Shown one piece after another: positions 8,052 to 16,737 of a stretch of 64,000 nucleotides of DNA. The first letter of the stretch is position 1; every line of letters begins with the position of its first letter. Under the pieces are notes generated by a model, which had not been told where the DNA came from, searched no databases, and saw only the letters and a program-made list of their open reading frames with translations. The stretch spans positions 299,598 through 363,597 of the forward strand of contig NZ_NISY01000008.1 in assembly GCF_007595705.1 (NCBI RefSeq), in the 5' to 3' direction. The translations under genes were made by a program, and so were the position numbers. Source of the stretch: Streptomyces sp. SAJ15 (GTDB lineage Bacteria; Actinomycetota; Actinomycetes; Streptomycetales; Streptomycetaceae).

Positions 8052-9239
8052 GTGACCGAACTGGCCCGCCCCCTCGTAGCGACGCACGACTCCGCCGAGC
8101 GCGCGTCGGGTGCCGTGCTGCGCCGGGCCGCCCCGGCGCTGCTGGCGTATGCGGGGACGCGACTGCTGGGTCTGGCGGTTCTCGCGATCTGGGCGGCCGT
8201 GGCGGACGAGAGCCCGCACCGGCTGCTCTCCGCCCGCTGGGACTCCCTCTGGTACGCGCGCATCGCCGCGGACGGCTATGGCTACTCGGTCTCCGTGCCC
8301 GCCGGCGCGGACGTCCGGGTCCACTCCGACCTCGCGTTCTTCCCCCTGCTCCCGTGGCTGGAGCGGCTGCTGGCGGAGATATCCCCGCTCAGCCACGCGG
8401 ACGCCGGGCTGCTGGTGAGCGCCCTCGCCTCGTTGGTCGCCGCCTGGGGCGTCTTCGCCGTCGGCGACCTGCTGTACGGGCGAAGAGCGGGCACCGCCCT
8501 CGTCGTGCTGTGGGCGGCGCTGCCGGTCGGCATCGTCCAGTCGATGGCGTATTCGGAGTCGCTCTTCACCGCCCTCGCCGCGTGGGGGGTGTACGCGGTG
8601 CTGTGCGGGCGCTGGGTCACCGCGGGCGTCCTCGCCGCCCTGGCCGGGCTGACCCGACCGGTGGGCGCGGCGGTGGTGGCGGCGGTCTGGCTGACCGCGG
8701 CGGCCACGCTGCTGCCGGGCCGGCGCGGAACGCGCGACCGCGCCGAGCGGCGCCGGATGCTGCTGGGTCTCGCCATCGCCCCGCTCGGCTGGTGCGGCTA
8801 CGTCGCCTGGGTGGGGATCCACACCGAGAGCGTCACCGGCTACCTCGACGTCCAGGGCGGCTGGGGCAACGGTTTCGACGGCGGCCTGGCCTTCGCCGGC
8901 TTCATCGGGGAGCAGCTCACCGGCCCGGCGTTCCTCGCCGGGGCCGCCCTGCTGGTCGGCGTGGCCCTGCTGCTGTGGCTGTACGTGACCTGCGTGCGAC
9001 AGCGCCAGCCGTTGCCGCTGCTGGTCTACGGCGGGGTGGTGCTGCTGCTCGCGCTGAGCGCCAAGGGCTATTTCGGCTCGAAACCGCGGCTGCTGCTGCC
9101 CGCCTTCCCGCTGTTGCTGCCGATCGCCCTCGCGCTCGCCCGACTCAGACCCGTGCGGGCCGGCCTGCTGCTCGGCGCGCTGGGCCTCGTCTCGGCGCTG
9201 TACGGAGCGTTCTGGCTGCACGGTTCCGGTCCCCCCTGA
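8052..9239 (+). CDS. Membrane mannosyltransferase-like protein (GT-C, PIG-V-related)
   Basis: 395 residues with about nine or ten membrane segments. After the first segment comes RWDSLWYARIAADGYGY, the lumenal-loop motif of PIG-V-type GT-C mannosyltransferases; further features are FFPLLPWLERL, the helix with MAYSESLFTALAAWG, and GLTRPVGAAV. Such enzymes transfer mannose from a polyprenyl-phosphate donor outside the membrane; donor and acceptor here are inferred. GTG at 8052 is preferred because a -10 hexamer sits directly upstream and no ribosome binding site is present; an upstream start would add 27 unconserved-looking residues. Confidence 0.8.
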   Translation: MTELARPLVATHDSAERASGAVLRRAAPALLAYAGTRLLGLAVLAIWAAVADESPHRLLSARWDSLWYARIAADGYGYSVSVPAGADVRVHSDLAFFPLLPWLERLLAEISPLSHADAGLLVSALASLVAAWGVFAVGDLLYGRRAGTALVVLWAALPVGIVQSMAYSESLFTALAAWGVYAVLCGRWVTAGVLAALAGLTRPVGAAVVAAVWLTAAATLLPGRRGTRDRAERRRMLLGLAIAPLGWCGYVAWVGIHTESVTGYLDVQGGWGNGFDGGLAFAGFIGEQLTGPAFLAGAALLVGVALLLWLYVTCVRQRQPLPLLVYGGVVLLLALSAKGYFGSKPRLLLPAFPLLLPIALALARLRPVRAGLLLGALGLVSALYGAFWLHGSGPP

Positions 9240-9643
9240 GGTCCGGCGCCCGGAGGAGCCCGGAGACCGTCGCACCGCCGCGTCGTCCTCGGGCCGGGGC
9301 GCGGGCGCGCCCGGGGGCCTCCGGCACCGCCCGACAGCGACGAGATCCGGCCACCCGAGGTGCAACCGACGGCCGCCTGATCGTCGTCCGACGAGTGGGC
9401 GACCGGCAGGGAAACTCCGCGGAACACCGTACCTAATCCCCGATAAACCGCATCACACGAAAAGCGTAAAACGGCATCGAGCACACCTTAGGAAGGTCGT
9501 TCCGGGGAATGTTGAGAGGTCGCCCGCATTTCGCGGAATGGCTCGTTCCAATCCCTTGGACGAGACACACTCCACATCACATCGTCATCACAAACCGACG
9601 TGATCGGCGAAGTCCACCTGTCACGCAATGTAACGTCGATTGA
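9240..9643. other. Intergenic region, relatively A/T-rich toward the PAP2 gene
   Basis: About 400 nt without a supported gene. Positions 9420-9640 are noticeably less G+C-rich than the surroundings, as expected for a promoter region of the PAP2 gene. I see no clear operator, hairpin or RNA gene. A frame on the opposite strand (9488-9853) lacks a recognisable product and is treated as spurious. Confidence 0.45.
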
Positions 9644-10675
9644 GTGCGTACCGATGACAAGCTTCCTCGCACCGAGGAGCGCCCCAACGATCTCGCGCGA
9701 CCGCGTATGACCCGTATCCGCTTCTGGCTGCTCGGGTCGACCCTCGCGGTCTACGCGGCGACCGTGATCGGCGTGCTCACCACCTCCTGGCTGGTGAAGC
9801 TCGACTGGCAGGTCATGCTGTTCCGGCCGTACAAGCAGTGGCCCGAGTTCCACACCTTCCTGGACTACTTCGTGGTGCTCGGACAGCGCGGCCCCACGGC
9901 GGTCGCGGTCGCCGCCTGGCTGGGCTGGTGCTGCTGGCGGCAGCGGACCCTGCGCCCGCTGCTCGCGCTGGGCACCTCGCTACTGCTGCTGAACATCACC
10001 GTGGGCGCGGCGAAGCTCGGCATGGGCCGACTCGGCCCGCACTACGCGACGACCGTCGGCTCCAACGAGATGTGGCTGGGCGGCGATATATTTCCTTCGG
10101 GTCACACCGCCAACGCCGTGGTCACCTGGGGCGTGCTGGCCTATCTGGCCACCACCCCACAGGCCCGCAGGGTCGCCTCCGTCATCGCGGCGATCTTCGC
10201 CCTGGGTGTGGGCATGACGACCGTCTACCTCGGCACCCACTGGGTGAGCGATGTGCTGCTCGGCTGGGCCGCGGGGCTGCTGGTGCTGCTGGCGCTGCCG
10301 TGGCTGGAGCCCGCGATGGCCCGCGCCGAACCGCCGCTGCTGGCGGTCTGGCACTGGCTGCGCACCCGGGTCACCAGCGGTCGCATCCTGGTGCCCGCGC
10401 CCGTACCCGCCGCGTCGCCGCTGGTCGGCGCCGTGGCCACGCCGCGCAGCGCCCAGGACGACGAGCTGCCGGCCCGCGAGCCGGTGAGCGTGGGAGGCCG
10501 CGGGCCCGCGCGGGCCTCGGAGGGCCGGCCGCACCACGCGCCCCGCCCGCACACCGCGCGCTCCGAACGGACCCCGGTCACCCCGACCGGCAGCCGCCGT
10601 CCGCCGCACTCCGACCGGGTACCGCGCACCGCGGCCCCGGTGGGTCCCGCCACCGGCCGCGGGGCGGGTGGCTGA
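9644..10675 (+). CDS. PAP2-superfamily membrane phosphatase
   Basis: 343 residues, starting at a GTG without an evident binding site; an ATG at 9707 (MTRIRFW) is an alternative start. Six hydrophobic segments occupy residues about 25-225. PAP2 catalytic motifs are visible: KLGMGRLGP (variant of KXXXXXXRP), PSGHTANAV, and GTHWVSDVLLG with the catalytic His and Asp. Members remove phosphate from lipids such as undecaprenyl pyrophosphate or phosphatidate. The C-terminal 100 residues (from about 240) are a basic Pro/Arg/His-rich cytoplasmic tail lacking a known domain. A strong bidirectional hairpin follows. Confidence 0.84.
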   Translation: MRTDDKLPRTEERPNDLARPRMTRIRFWLLGSTLAVYAATVIGVLTTSWLVKLDWQVMLFRPYKQWPEFHTFLDYFVVLGQRGPTAVAVAAWLGWCCWRQRTLRPLLALGTSLLLLNITVGAAKLGMGRLGPHYATTVGSNEMWLGGDIFPSGHTANAVVTWGVLAYLATTPQARRVASVIAAIFALGVGMTTVYLGTHWVSDVLLGWAAGLLVLLALPWLEPAMARAEPPLLAVWHWLRTRVTSGRILVPAPVPAASPLVGAVATPRSAQDDELPAREPVSVGGRGPARASEGRPHHAPRPHTARSERTPVTPTGSRRPPHSDRVPRTAAPVGPATGRGAGG

Positions 10676-10730
10676 CCCGCCCCAGGCCGCGGGGGCGGTA
10701 CGCACGGCCCCACCCCGCACCACGCGCCAC

Positions 10731-10774
10731 GCGAACGGCCCGGACGCCCTTGAGAGGGTGTCCGGGCCGTTCGC
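10731..10774. terminator. Bidirectional hairpin between convergent PAP2 and I78 genes
   Basis: A 20-bp stem (10731-10750 with 10755-10774) with one mismatch and a TGAG loop lies between the stop codons of two convergent genes, 55 and 41 nt away respectively. It should terminate both transcripts. Confidence 0.85.
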
Positions 10775-10815
10775 GTACGAGCCGTGGCGGGGAGCGGAGT
10801 CCGGGCGAGCCGCGC

Positions 10816-11031
10816 TCAGCCCTTCCAGGAGCGCCGCACGACGCCGTCGGCGACCTCGAGGTTCAGCCGGCCGGACAGGTACTCCATGGTGAGCAGCGCG
10901 CCCGGCGGCACCGCGCGCACGGTGGACCAGCCCCGCTCGCGGGCAACCTCCGCGGCGGTTTCGGCGTCCATGCCGACATAGCGGTCCACAGGGTCGTCGG
11001 GTTCGGGGACGGGGCGGGGTATCGGTGCCAT
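10816..11031 (-). CDS. Small I78-family peptidase inhibitor-like protein
   Basis: 71 residues: a Pro/Asp-rich start, then a compact domain from about residue 20 ending in LTMEYLSGRLNLEVADGVVRRSWKG. The pattern VRAVPPGALLTMEYLSGRLNL resembles the potato-inhibitor-like I78 fold (reactive loop followed by the RLN-V strand). No signal peptide is seen, so it would act in the cytoplasm unless exported otherwise. I78 proteins inhibit serine proteases in known cases; here the target is unknown, though a secreted serine protease gene lies 9 kb away. Confidence 0.7.
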   Translation of the reverse strand: MAPIPRPVPEPDDPVDRYVGMDAETAAEVARERGWSTVRAVPPGALLTMEYLSGRLNLEVADGVVRRSWKG

Positions 11032-11446
11032 GTCGCCACCGTAGGCGGGGGCCTCCGACGGAGGGAAGTCCGGTCACACTTGTGTCACAGAAAACACGCC
11101 CGGGTTCGCTTGGAGGCGGGTTACTCATAGCGGTCGCGAGTTGACGGGGAGAGGATAGTCCGACCTTCGTCCGGAAATCTCTCGTCGCTGCCTGAATTTC
11201 GTATCCGCGACCCCCGTGAGCGGCCCGCCGGGGGTAATTCCATGACCCGGCCGATATCGCGCCCCGCGGCATGGCCCGCACACGATTCCGCCACATCTCG
11301 GCCGGGCGCTCGACGGGCCCGCGTTGCGCCACTCGGAGGGCCTTGCCGCCGCCGGATGGGGCGCTCTCCCACGCCGCCCGACGCGGCGCGCATCATGGCG
11401 TGAGCCCAAGCCCGTCAGATGGAGCCGAGGACGCGAGGGAGCCCGG
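11032..11446. other. Divergent intergenic region before the oxidase gene
   Basis: About 415 nt between the I78 gene and ctaD. GAGGGA at 11435-11440 is the ctaD ribosome binding site. TTGACG at 11141 has no matching -10 at the right distance. I see no supported gene or RNA in it. Confidence 0.4.
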
Positions 11447-13129
11447 ATGGCGATGGACACCGCGCGGCCGACCGCCGCACCGGCACGGGCACCGCGCCGT
11501 GGCCGGCTGCTGGTGGACTGGCTCACCACCACCGACCACAAGAAGATCGGCCATCTCTATCTGATCACGTCCTTCGGGTTCTTCCTGGTCGCCGGCGTGC
11601 TGGCGTTGGTGGTCAGGGCCGAGCTGGCCCGGCCCGGACTCCAGCTGATCTCGCAGCAGGACTTCGACGAGGCCTTCACCATGCACGGCACGGTCATGCT
11701 GCTGCTGTTCGCGACGCCCGCGTTCGCGGGGTTCGCCAACGAGATCGTCCCGCTCCAGATCGGCTCCCCGGACGTCGCCTTCCCCCGGCTGAACATGCTG
11801 TCGTACTGGCTGTTTCTGTTCGGTGGGCTGATCGTCCTGGGTGCCCTGATGGTGCCCTCCGGGGGCGCGGCCTTCGGCTGGACCGCCTACGCCCCGCTGA
11901 ACAGCACGATCCACTCCCCGGGCCTGGGCGCCGACATGTGGGTCATGGGGCTGGCGCTGGCCGGCTTCGGCACGATCCTCGGCGCGGTGAACTTCCTGAC
12001 CACCATCCTCGGGATGCGCGCCCCGGGCATGACGATGTTCCGGATGCCGATCTTCACCTGGAACGTGCTCTTCACCTCGATCCTGATCATCATGGCCTTC
12101 CCGGTGCTGGCCGCGGCGCTGCTGTGCCTGGAGGCGGACCGGAGGTTCGGGGCGCTGGTCTTCGAGGCCGAGAGCGGCGGGGCGCTGCTGTGGCAGCACC
12201 TGTTCTGGTTCTTCGGCCATCCCGAGGTCTACATCATCGCGCTGCCGTTCTTCGGCATCATCACGGAGATCATCCCGGTCTTCTGCCGCAAGCCGATCTT
12301 CGGCTACCTCACCCTGATCGCCGCCACGATGGCCATCACCGGGCTCTCCATCGTGGTCTGGGCGCACCACATGTTCGTCACCGGGGCGGTGCTGCTGCCC
12401 TACTTCTCCCTGCTGTCGTTCCTCATCGCGGTGCCGACCGGGGTGAAGTTCTTCAACTGGATCGGCACCATGCTGAGCGGCTCGCTCTCCTTCGAGACGC
12501 CGATGCTGTGGGCGGTCGGCTTCCTGGTGAGCTTCCTGTTCGGCGGGCTGACCGGGGTCGTCCTGGCGTCGCCTCCGATGGACTTCCAGGTCACCGACTC
12601 CTACTTCGTCGTCGGCCACTTCCACTACGTGGTCTTCGGCACGGTGGTCTTCGCGATGTTCGCGGGCTTCTACTTCTGGTGGCCCAAGTTCACCGGGAAG
12701 CTGCTCGACGAGCGACTGGGGAAGATCCACTTCTGGACGCTGTTCGTGGGCTTCCACGTCACGTTCCTGGTGCACCACTGGCTGGGCGTGCAGGGCATGC
12801 CGCGCCGCATCGCGGACTACCTGGCCGCCGACGGCTTCACCACGCTCAACATGGTCTCCACCGTCGGCTCCTTCCTGCTCGGCCTGTCCACGCTGCCGTT
12901 CCTCTACAACGTCTGGAAGACCGCGCACTACGGGGTCCGGGTCCATGTCGACGACCCCTGGGGGTACGGCCGGTCGCTGGAGTGGGCGACCTCCTGCCCG
13001 CCGCCCCGGCACAACTTCGTCACCCTGCCGCGCATCCGCTCCGAGTCCCCCGCCTTCGACCTGCACCACCCGGAGGTGGCGCGCGCCGTGGAAGAGGGTC
13101 GACGGCCGCCCAGGGCGCTGACCGACTGA
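11447..13129 (+). CDS. ctaD: Cytochrome c oxidase (aa3-type) subunit I, orphan copy
   Basis: 560 residues; ATG at 11447 with GAGGGA 6 nt upstream. Twelve membrane segments. Ligands for heme a, heme a3 and CuB are visible: His in TMHGTVMLLL, His in FFGHPEVY (with the proton-channel Glu and crosslinked Tyr), the His pair in VWAHHMFV, and the two His in VGHFHYVVFG. The K-channel Lys is in VPTGVKFFNW and the D-channel Asp in GADMWVMGL. It should catalyse oxygen reduction in the membrane-bound respiratory oxidase. No subunit II, III, Cox4 or heme A gene is nearby, so it is probably a paralog of the main oxidase copy using shared partners. Flanked by an I78 gene and a WYL regulator. Confidence 0.94.
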   Translation: MAMDTARPTAAPARAPRRGRLLVDWLTTTDHKKIGHLYLITSFGFFLVAGVLALVVRAELARPGLQLISQQDFDEAFTMHGTVMLLLFATPAFAGFANEIVPLQIGSPDVAFPRLNMLSYWLFLFGGLIVLGALMVPSGGAAFGWTAYAPLNSTIHSPGLGADMWVMGLALAGFGTILGAVNFLTTILGMRAPGMTMFRMPIFTWNVLFTSILIIMAFPVLAAALLCLEADRRFGALVFEAESGGALLWQHLFWFFGHPEVYIIALPFFGIITEIIPVFCRKPIFGYLTLIAATMAITGLSIVVWAHHMFVTGAVLLPYFSLLSFLIAVPTGVKFFNWIGTMLSGSLSFETPMLWAVGFLVSFLFGGLTGVVLASPPMDFQVTDSYFVVGHFHYVVFGTVVFAMFAGFYFWWPKFTGKLLDERLGKIHFWTLFVGFHVTFLVHHWLGVQGMPRRIADYLAADGFTTLNMVSTVGSFLLGLSTLPFLYNVWKTAHYGVRVHVDDPWGYGRSLEWATSCPPPRHNFVTLPRIRSESPAFDLHHPEVARAVEEGRRPPRALTD

Positions 13130-13200
13130 GCCGACGGCGACCGGCGGGTCCGCGTCGAGCGACCGAGCCGGCGCCCGCCCCCGGGCCGCGCGAAGCCGTA

Positions 13201-14157
13201 CTAGCCCAGCGAGCGACTCAGCCGGTCCCTGATCTCGCGGATCCGGTCGCCGAGCGCGGCGGGCTCGACCACCTCGAAGTCGAGGCCGAGCAGCACGATG
13301 TGGATCACGAGGACGTCCAGGTGGTGCGCGCCGGTGTGCAGCAGACAGCTGTGCTCGTCCAGCGCCTCCAGCACCCCGTCCATGGCGGAGACGTGCCGCG
13401 CCGCCGTCTCGGCCGACACCCGCAGCCGCACGGTGGCCCGCTCCGCGTACGCGGCGACGGAGACGCCTCGGGAGACATAGCCGGCCAGGTCCTCGGCGGG
13501 CGGCCGCCGGGGCGCGAAGCGCGGGCCGTGTGGTGGGGTGGGCGTGATGCGATCGGCCCGGAAGGTCCGCCAGTCGGCGCGGTCCACATCCCAGGCGACC
13601 AGGTACCAGCGGCGCTGGGCGGAGACCAGCCGGTGCGGCTCCACGGTGCGACGGCTGGTGCCGCCGTCGTGGTCGCGGTACGCGAAGCGCAGCCGCTCGC
13701 CGTCCCGGCAGGCGCCGGCCAGCTCGGTGAGGACGGCCGGGTCGACAGTGGGCCCCGCGTATCCGCGCATCGGCACGGTGAAGGTGGTCAGCGCGCCGAC
13801 CCGGCGGCGCAGTCGGTCCGGCAGCACCTGCTCCAGCTTGGCCAGGGCGCGCACCGAGGTCTCCTCGATGCCCTCGACCCCGCCGTACGCGGCCTGCCGC
13901 AGCCCGACCGCGACCGCCACCGCCTCCTCGTCGTCCAGCAGCAGCGGCGGCAGGGCGGCGCCGGCGCCCAGTTGGTAGCCGCCGGCGGTGCCCGGCGAGG
14001 AGTGCACCGGGTAACCGAGCTCGCGGAGTCGCTCGACGTCCCGGCGCACGGTGCGCGGGGTGACCCCGAGCCGTTCGGCGAGGTCCGGACCGGACCATTC
14101 CCGATGCGCCTGGAGCAGGGACAGCAGACGGAGCAGCCGTGCGGAGGTTTCCAGCAT
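13201..14157 (-). CDS. HTH and WYL-domain transcriptional regulator (YafY/DeoR-like)
   Basis: 318 residues. Residues about 1-60 form a DeoR-like winged helix (WSGPDLAERLGVTPRTVRRD) with the wing GYPVHSSPGTAGGYQL. A WYL domain occupies about 140-220 with AQRRWYLVAWDVDR, followed by a WCX-like C-terminal domain to the end. WYL regulators sense small ligands, possibly nucleic-acid-derived, and often control nearby or stress genes. Targets are unknown; it converges with the orphan ctaD gene, so shared regulation is not obvious. Confidence 0.87.
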   Translation of the reverse strand: MLETSARLLRLLSLLQAHREWSGPDLAERLGVTPRTVRRDVERLRELGYPVHSSPGTAGGYQLGAGAALPPLLLDDEEAVAVAVGLRQAAYGGVEGIEETSVRALAKLEQVLPDRLRRRVGALTTFTVPMRGYAGPTVDPAVLTELAGACRDGERLRFAYRDHDGGTSRRTVEPHRLVSAQRRWYLVAWDVDRADWRTFRADRITPTPPHGPRFAPRRPPAEDLAGYVSRGVSVAAYAERATVRLRVSAETAARHVSAMDGVLEALDEHSCLLHTGAHHLDVLVIHIVLLGLDFEVVEPAALGDRIREIRDRLSRSLG

Positions 14158-14269
14158 GGGCCCGAGTCTGTCAGTCCTCGCGGACAGCTGTGGTCCTCAA
14201 GTCGCTGAGCAGGCGGCGGCCGGTGCGGCCCTCTCCCCGGCCTCGTGACCCCTCCGGAGGCCCGTCACG

Positions 14270-14307
14270 CCGACCGCGGCGGCCGACCCGCCGGCCGCCG
14301 CGGTCGG
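14270..14307 (-). terminator. Hairpin terminator after the glycosyltransferase operon
   Basis: A perfect 16-bp stem (14270-14285 with 14292-14307, CCGACCGCGGCGGCCG and its complement) with a 6-nt loop sits 11 nt past the stop codon at 14318 of the leftward operon. Confidence 0.85.
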
Positions 14308-14317
14308 TCCGTCACGC

Positions 14318-15190
14318 TCAGCCCGCCGCGCTCACCCGCACCGACAGATCGTTGTCGGCGGTGTAGTACGGACCGGCCTTGACCGCCTCGTGAGGGGCGG
14401 CGAGGGTGCGGGTCGGGTAGGTGAAGATCTCCTTCTTGTCCGGGACGTCGTCCAGGATCCGCGCGATGCGCACCGGGTCCCCCGAGCCGTCGGGGCCCGG
14501 GCTCAGCCACAGGTCCCACGCGTCCTCGCCGGCCTCCCAGGCGGCGGCCAGCTCGGCGTAGTCCAGGGTGAACCGGAACTCGGGCCCGTCCCCGGCCTCC
14601 ACCGGCACCGTGCGCACCAGCGCCGCCGCGTCGCGGCAACGGGCCTCGACCAGCGCGCCGGACAGCCAGCCGGCGGCGTCCGCGACCCGGTGCAGCCGCC
14701 CGCGCACGGTCATCCCGGCCTGGTCCACCACGATCTCCCCGGCCTCGGCGTGCGGGGCGCGCGACCAGCTGCGCACCGAGAGGTTGCCGTACTTGGTGGG
14801 GTACGGGATGCGCACGCCCAGCGGGGAGGTGCCCGGGGCCGGCTGTCGGTCGACGAGCGCGCGCAGATCGTTGAGGCCCGGGGCGAGCCGGGTCGGCGAC
14901 TCCTCGCCCTGGGCCAGGTACGCGTCCCAGCGGCCCTCCGGCAGTTCGTCGGCGGCGGGCAGCACGGCGCGCGGCCGCCCCGCGCCGTCCGTCGCCAGCG
15001 GCAGCCGCACCTCGTCGGCGGGGTCGCTGCCGCGGCGGCGCAGCAGCAGCGCCGCGTCGCGCGGTGTGACCTCGGCCGGCCAGTCGGCGATGTCGAAGGT
15101 CAGTCCGCCGGCGGAGTCGGCGGTGCAGTCGACGCTGAGCGGCACGGAGGCGATGGTGGACTCCTCGGTGGTGGTCGGGGCGGTGGTCAC
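14318..15190 (-). CDS. Unknown protein translationally coupled to a glycosyltransferase
   Basis: 290 residues from a GTG at 15190 that overlaps the stop of the upstream glycosyltransferase by 4 nt (GTGA), so the two are translationally coupled. The sequence is soluble and strand-rich, with two similar-looking halves containing VRLPLATDGAGRPRAVLPAA and IARILDDVPDKKEIFTYPTR; it ends YYTADNDLSVRVSAAG. No signal peptide, membrane helix or catalytic motif is recognised. Streptomyces pairs of this kind are often labelled transferase by association. I infer a role in modifying or presenting the same glycan, without direct evidence. Confidence 0.72.
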   Translation of the reverse strand: MTTAPTTTEESTIASVPLSVDCTADSAGGLTFDIADWPAEVTPRDAALLLRRRGSDPADEVRLPLATDGAGRPRAVLPAADELPEGRWDAYLAQGEESPTRLAPGLNDLRALVDRQPAPGTSPLGVRIPYPTKYGNLSVRSWSRAPHAEAGEIVVDQAGMTVRGRLHRVADAAGWLSGALVEARCRDAAALVRTVPVEAGDGPEFRFTLDYAELAAAWEAGEDAWDLWLSPGPDGSGDPVRIARILDDVPDKKEIFTYPTRTLAAPHEAVKAGPYYTADNDLSVRVSAAG

Positions 15191-16437
15191 GCGGCACGCA
15201 CCTTCCGCAGCGCCGAGCGGCCGGCGTCCTTGGTGGCGAAGGCGTTGCTCAGCAGGGTGCCGCGGGTGCGGTGCAGGGTGCCGCGCAGCCCTCCGCGCGC
15301 GACCAGGTCGCCGAAGAGCGACTCGTAACGCCCCGCGATCCGGGCCGGGTCGAAGCGGGCGGAGCGCTCCAGGGCGTTGGCCCCCATCCGCCGGCGCAGT
15401 TCGTCGTCGTTGATCAGGTCCAGCAGGGCCCCGGCGATGGCGCCCACGTCGCCGGACTTCACCAGCCGGCCGTCGACGCCGTCGTCGATGATCTCGGCCG
15501 GTCCGTGCGGGCAGTCGGTGGCGACCACGGGCAGACCGCAGCGCATCGCCTCGACGATGGTCATGCCGAAGGACTCGAGGCTGGAGGTGACCGCGGCGAT
15601 GGAGCCCTTGGCCCACTCGGGGTCGAGCGGGTTGGCCGGGCCCATCAGGAAGACGTGGTTGTAGACGCCGAGTTTGTCGATGAGGGCGCGCAGCTTGGGC
15701 TGCTGGGCGCCGCCGCCGTAGATCCGCAGCCGCCAGTCCGGCCGCTCCTTGATGACCTTGGCGAACGCCTTGATCAGCAGGTCGTACCGCTTGACCGGGG
15801 CGAGCCGGCCGGCCGCGATGACCCACTTGCCGCTGCCGTCGGCGGGCGGCAGCCCCGGCTCCGGAATGCTGTTGGGCACCGCCTCGACGCGCACCCCGGG
15901 CAGCCGCATGAGCTTGCGGTAGGTGCGGGCGTCCGCCTCGGTGACGGTGGTGACCGCGTCCAGCCGCGGGTAGGCGGTGCGCAGCGTGCGCTTGAGGGCG
16001 TCGGAGTGGGTGCTGAGGGTCAGGTGTTCCTGGCCCACCCGCGCCGGGCCGCGCCGGGCCTCCTTGGCGATGTGCACGTTGAGGCCGGGACGGGTGCCCA
16101 CCACCACATCCGCCTCCAGCGACCGCAGATGGGCGCCGATGGCGCGGTCGGTGAGGGCGCTGTACTGCTTGTAGCGCCCCTCGGTGGCCGGGAAGACCTG
16201 GGCGGGACGGGTGTAGTCGGGGTGGTCGCCCTGGTAACCGGAGCTGTTCTTGCGGATGTCCACCAGGTGGCGCAGCGTCACCCCACGGCCTGGGTCGAAG
16301 ACCGGCTCATCCCGGTGGCGGAAGACCGAGACGATCTCCACGTCGTGCTGTTCCGCCAGCGTACGAGCCAGGTTGTACGTGGTCCGGATCGTGCCACCGA
16401 TCCCGTACGCGTTGTGAATCAGGAATGAGATGTGCAT
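15187..16437 (-). CDS. GT4-family glycosyltransferase (GT-B fold)
   Basis: 416 residues; ATG at 16437 chosen because the protein then starts directly with the first Rossmann strand, MHISFLIHNAYGIGGT. The N-terminal domain has GGTIRTTYNLARTLAE; the C-terminal domain has VIAAGRLAPVKRYDLLIKAF and the donor-binding E-x7-E in SLESFGMTIVEAMRCGLP, followed by VVATDCPHGPAEII. It should transfer a sugar from a nucleotide donor in the cytoplasm. TagE/poly(glycerol-phosphate) glucosyltransferase-like features suggest a wall glycopolymer acceptor, but that is inference. First gene of a two-gene operon ending in a hairpin. Confidence 0.87.
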   Translation of the reverse strand: MHISFLIHNAYGIGGTIRTTYNLARTLAEQHDVEIVSVFRHRDEPVFDPGRGVTLRHLVDIRKNSSGYQGDHPDYTRPAQVFPATEGRYKQYSALTDRAIGAHLRSLEADVVVGTRPGLNVHIAKEARRGPARVGQEHLTLSTHSDALKRTLRTAYPRLDAVTTVTEADARTYRKLMRLPGVRVEAVPNSIPEPGLPPADGSGKWVIAAGRLAPVKRYDLLIKAFAKVIKERPDWRLRIYGGGAQQPKLRALIDKLGVYNHVFLMGPANPLDPEWAKGSIAAVTSSLESFGMTIVEAMRCGLPVVATDCPHGPAEIIDDGVDGRLVKSGDVGAIAGALLDLINDDELRRRMGANALERSARFDPARIAGRYESLFGDLVARGGLRGTLHRTRGTLLSNAFATKDAGRSALRKVRAA

Positions 16438-16737
16438 CCGTCCCCGTGTCCCACCGTTTACCGCCGATTCCCCGCGGACACACGATGGAGTCCGCCTACC
16501 AGAGGGTGAGACCGTCACGCGGGTCGCGGGGTTGGTCACCATCACCGTCTTGTGCCAGAAGCGATGTGTAATCGGTAGCCGATTCGTGGAACCTTTGTGC
16601 CCGGTCTGTCATCCCGTCAAGGATCTCATCTCTCTGAGGGCCCGTACGCCAGCCGTCTGTCGCACCACCCGGGCCGGGTCCGGGCCCTCACGACGCGTCG
16701 GCGGAACGGGCTCGGACCGGGCGCGCCGGCCGCGGTC
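16438..16737. other. Intergenic region upstream of the glycosyltransferase operon
   Basis: 300 nt between the glycosyltransferase start and the stop of the ABC substrate-binding protein gene, both leftward. It should hold the operon promoter. Positions 16540-16640 are comparatively A/T-rich. No gene, hairpin or convincing promoter pair was identified. Confidence 0.4.

Noticed and set aside
9488..9853. Small minus-strand gene opposite the PAP2 start
   Set aside because: Overlaps the conserved PAP2 N-terminus, has no motif, and lies in a promoter-like A/T-rich region.
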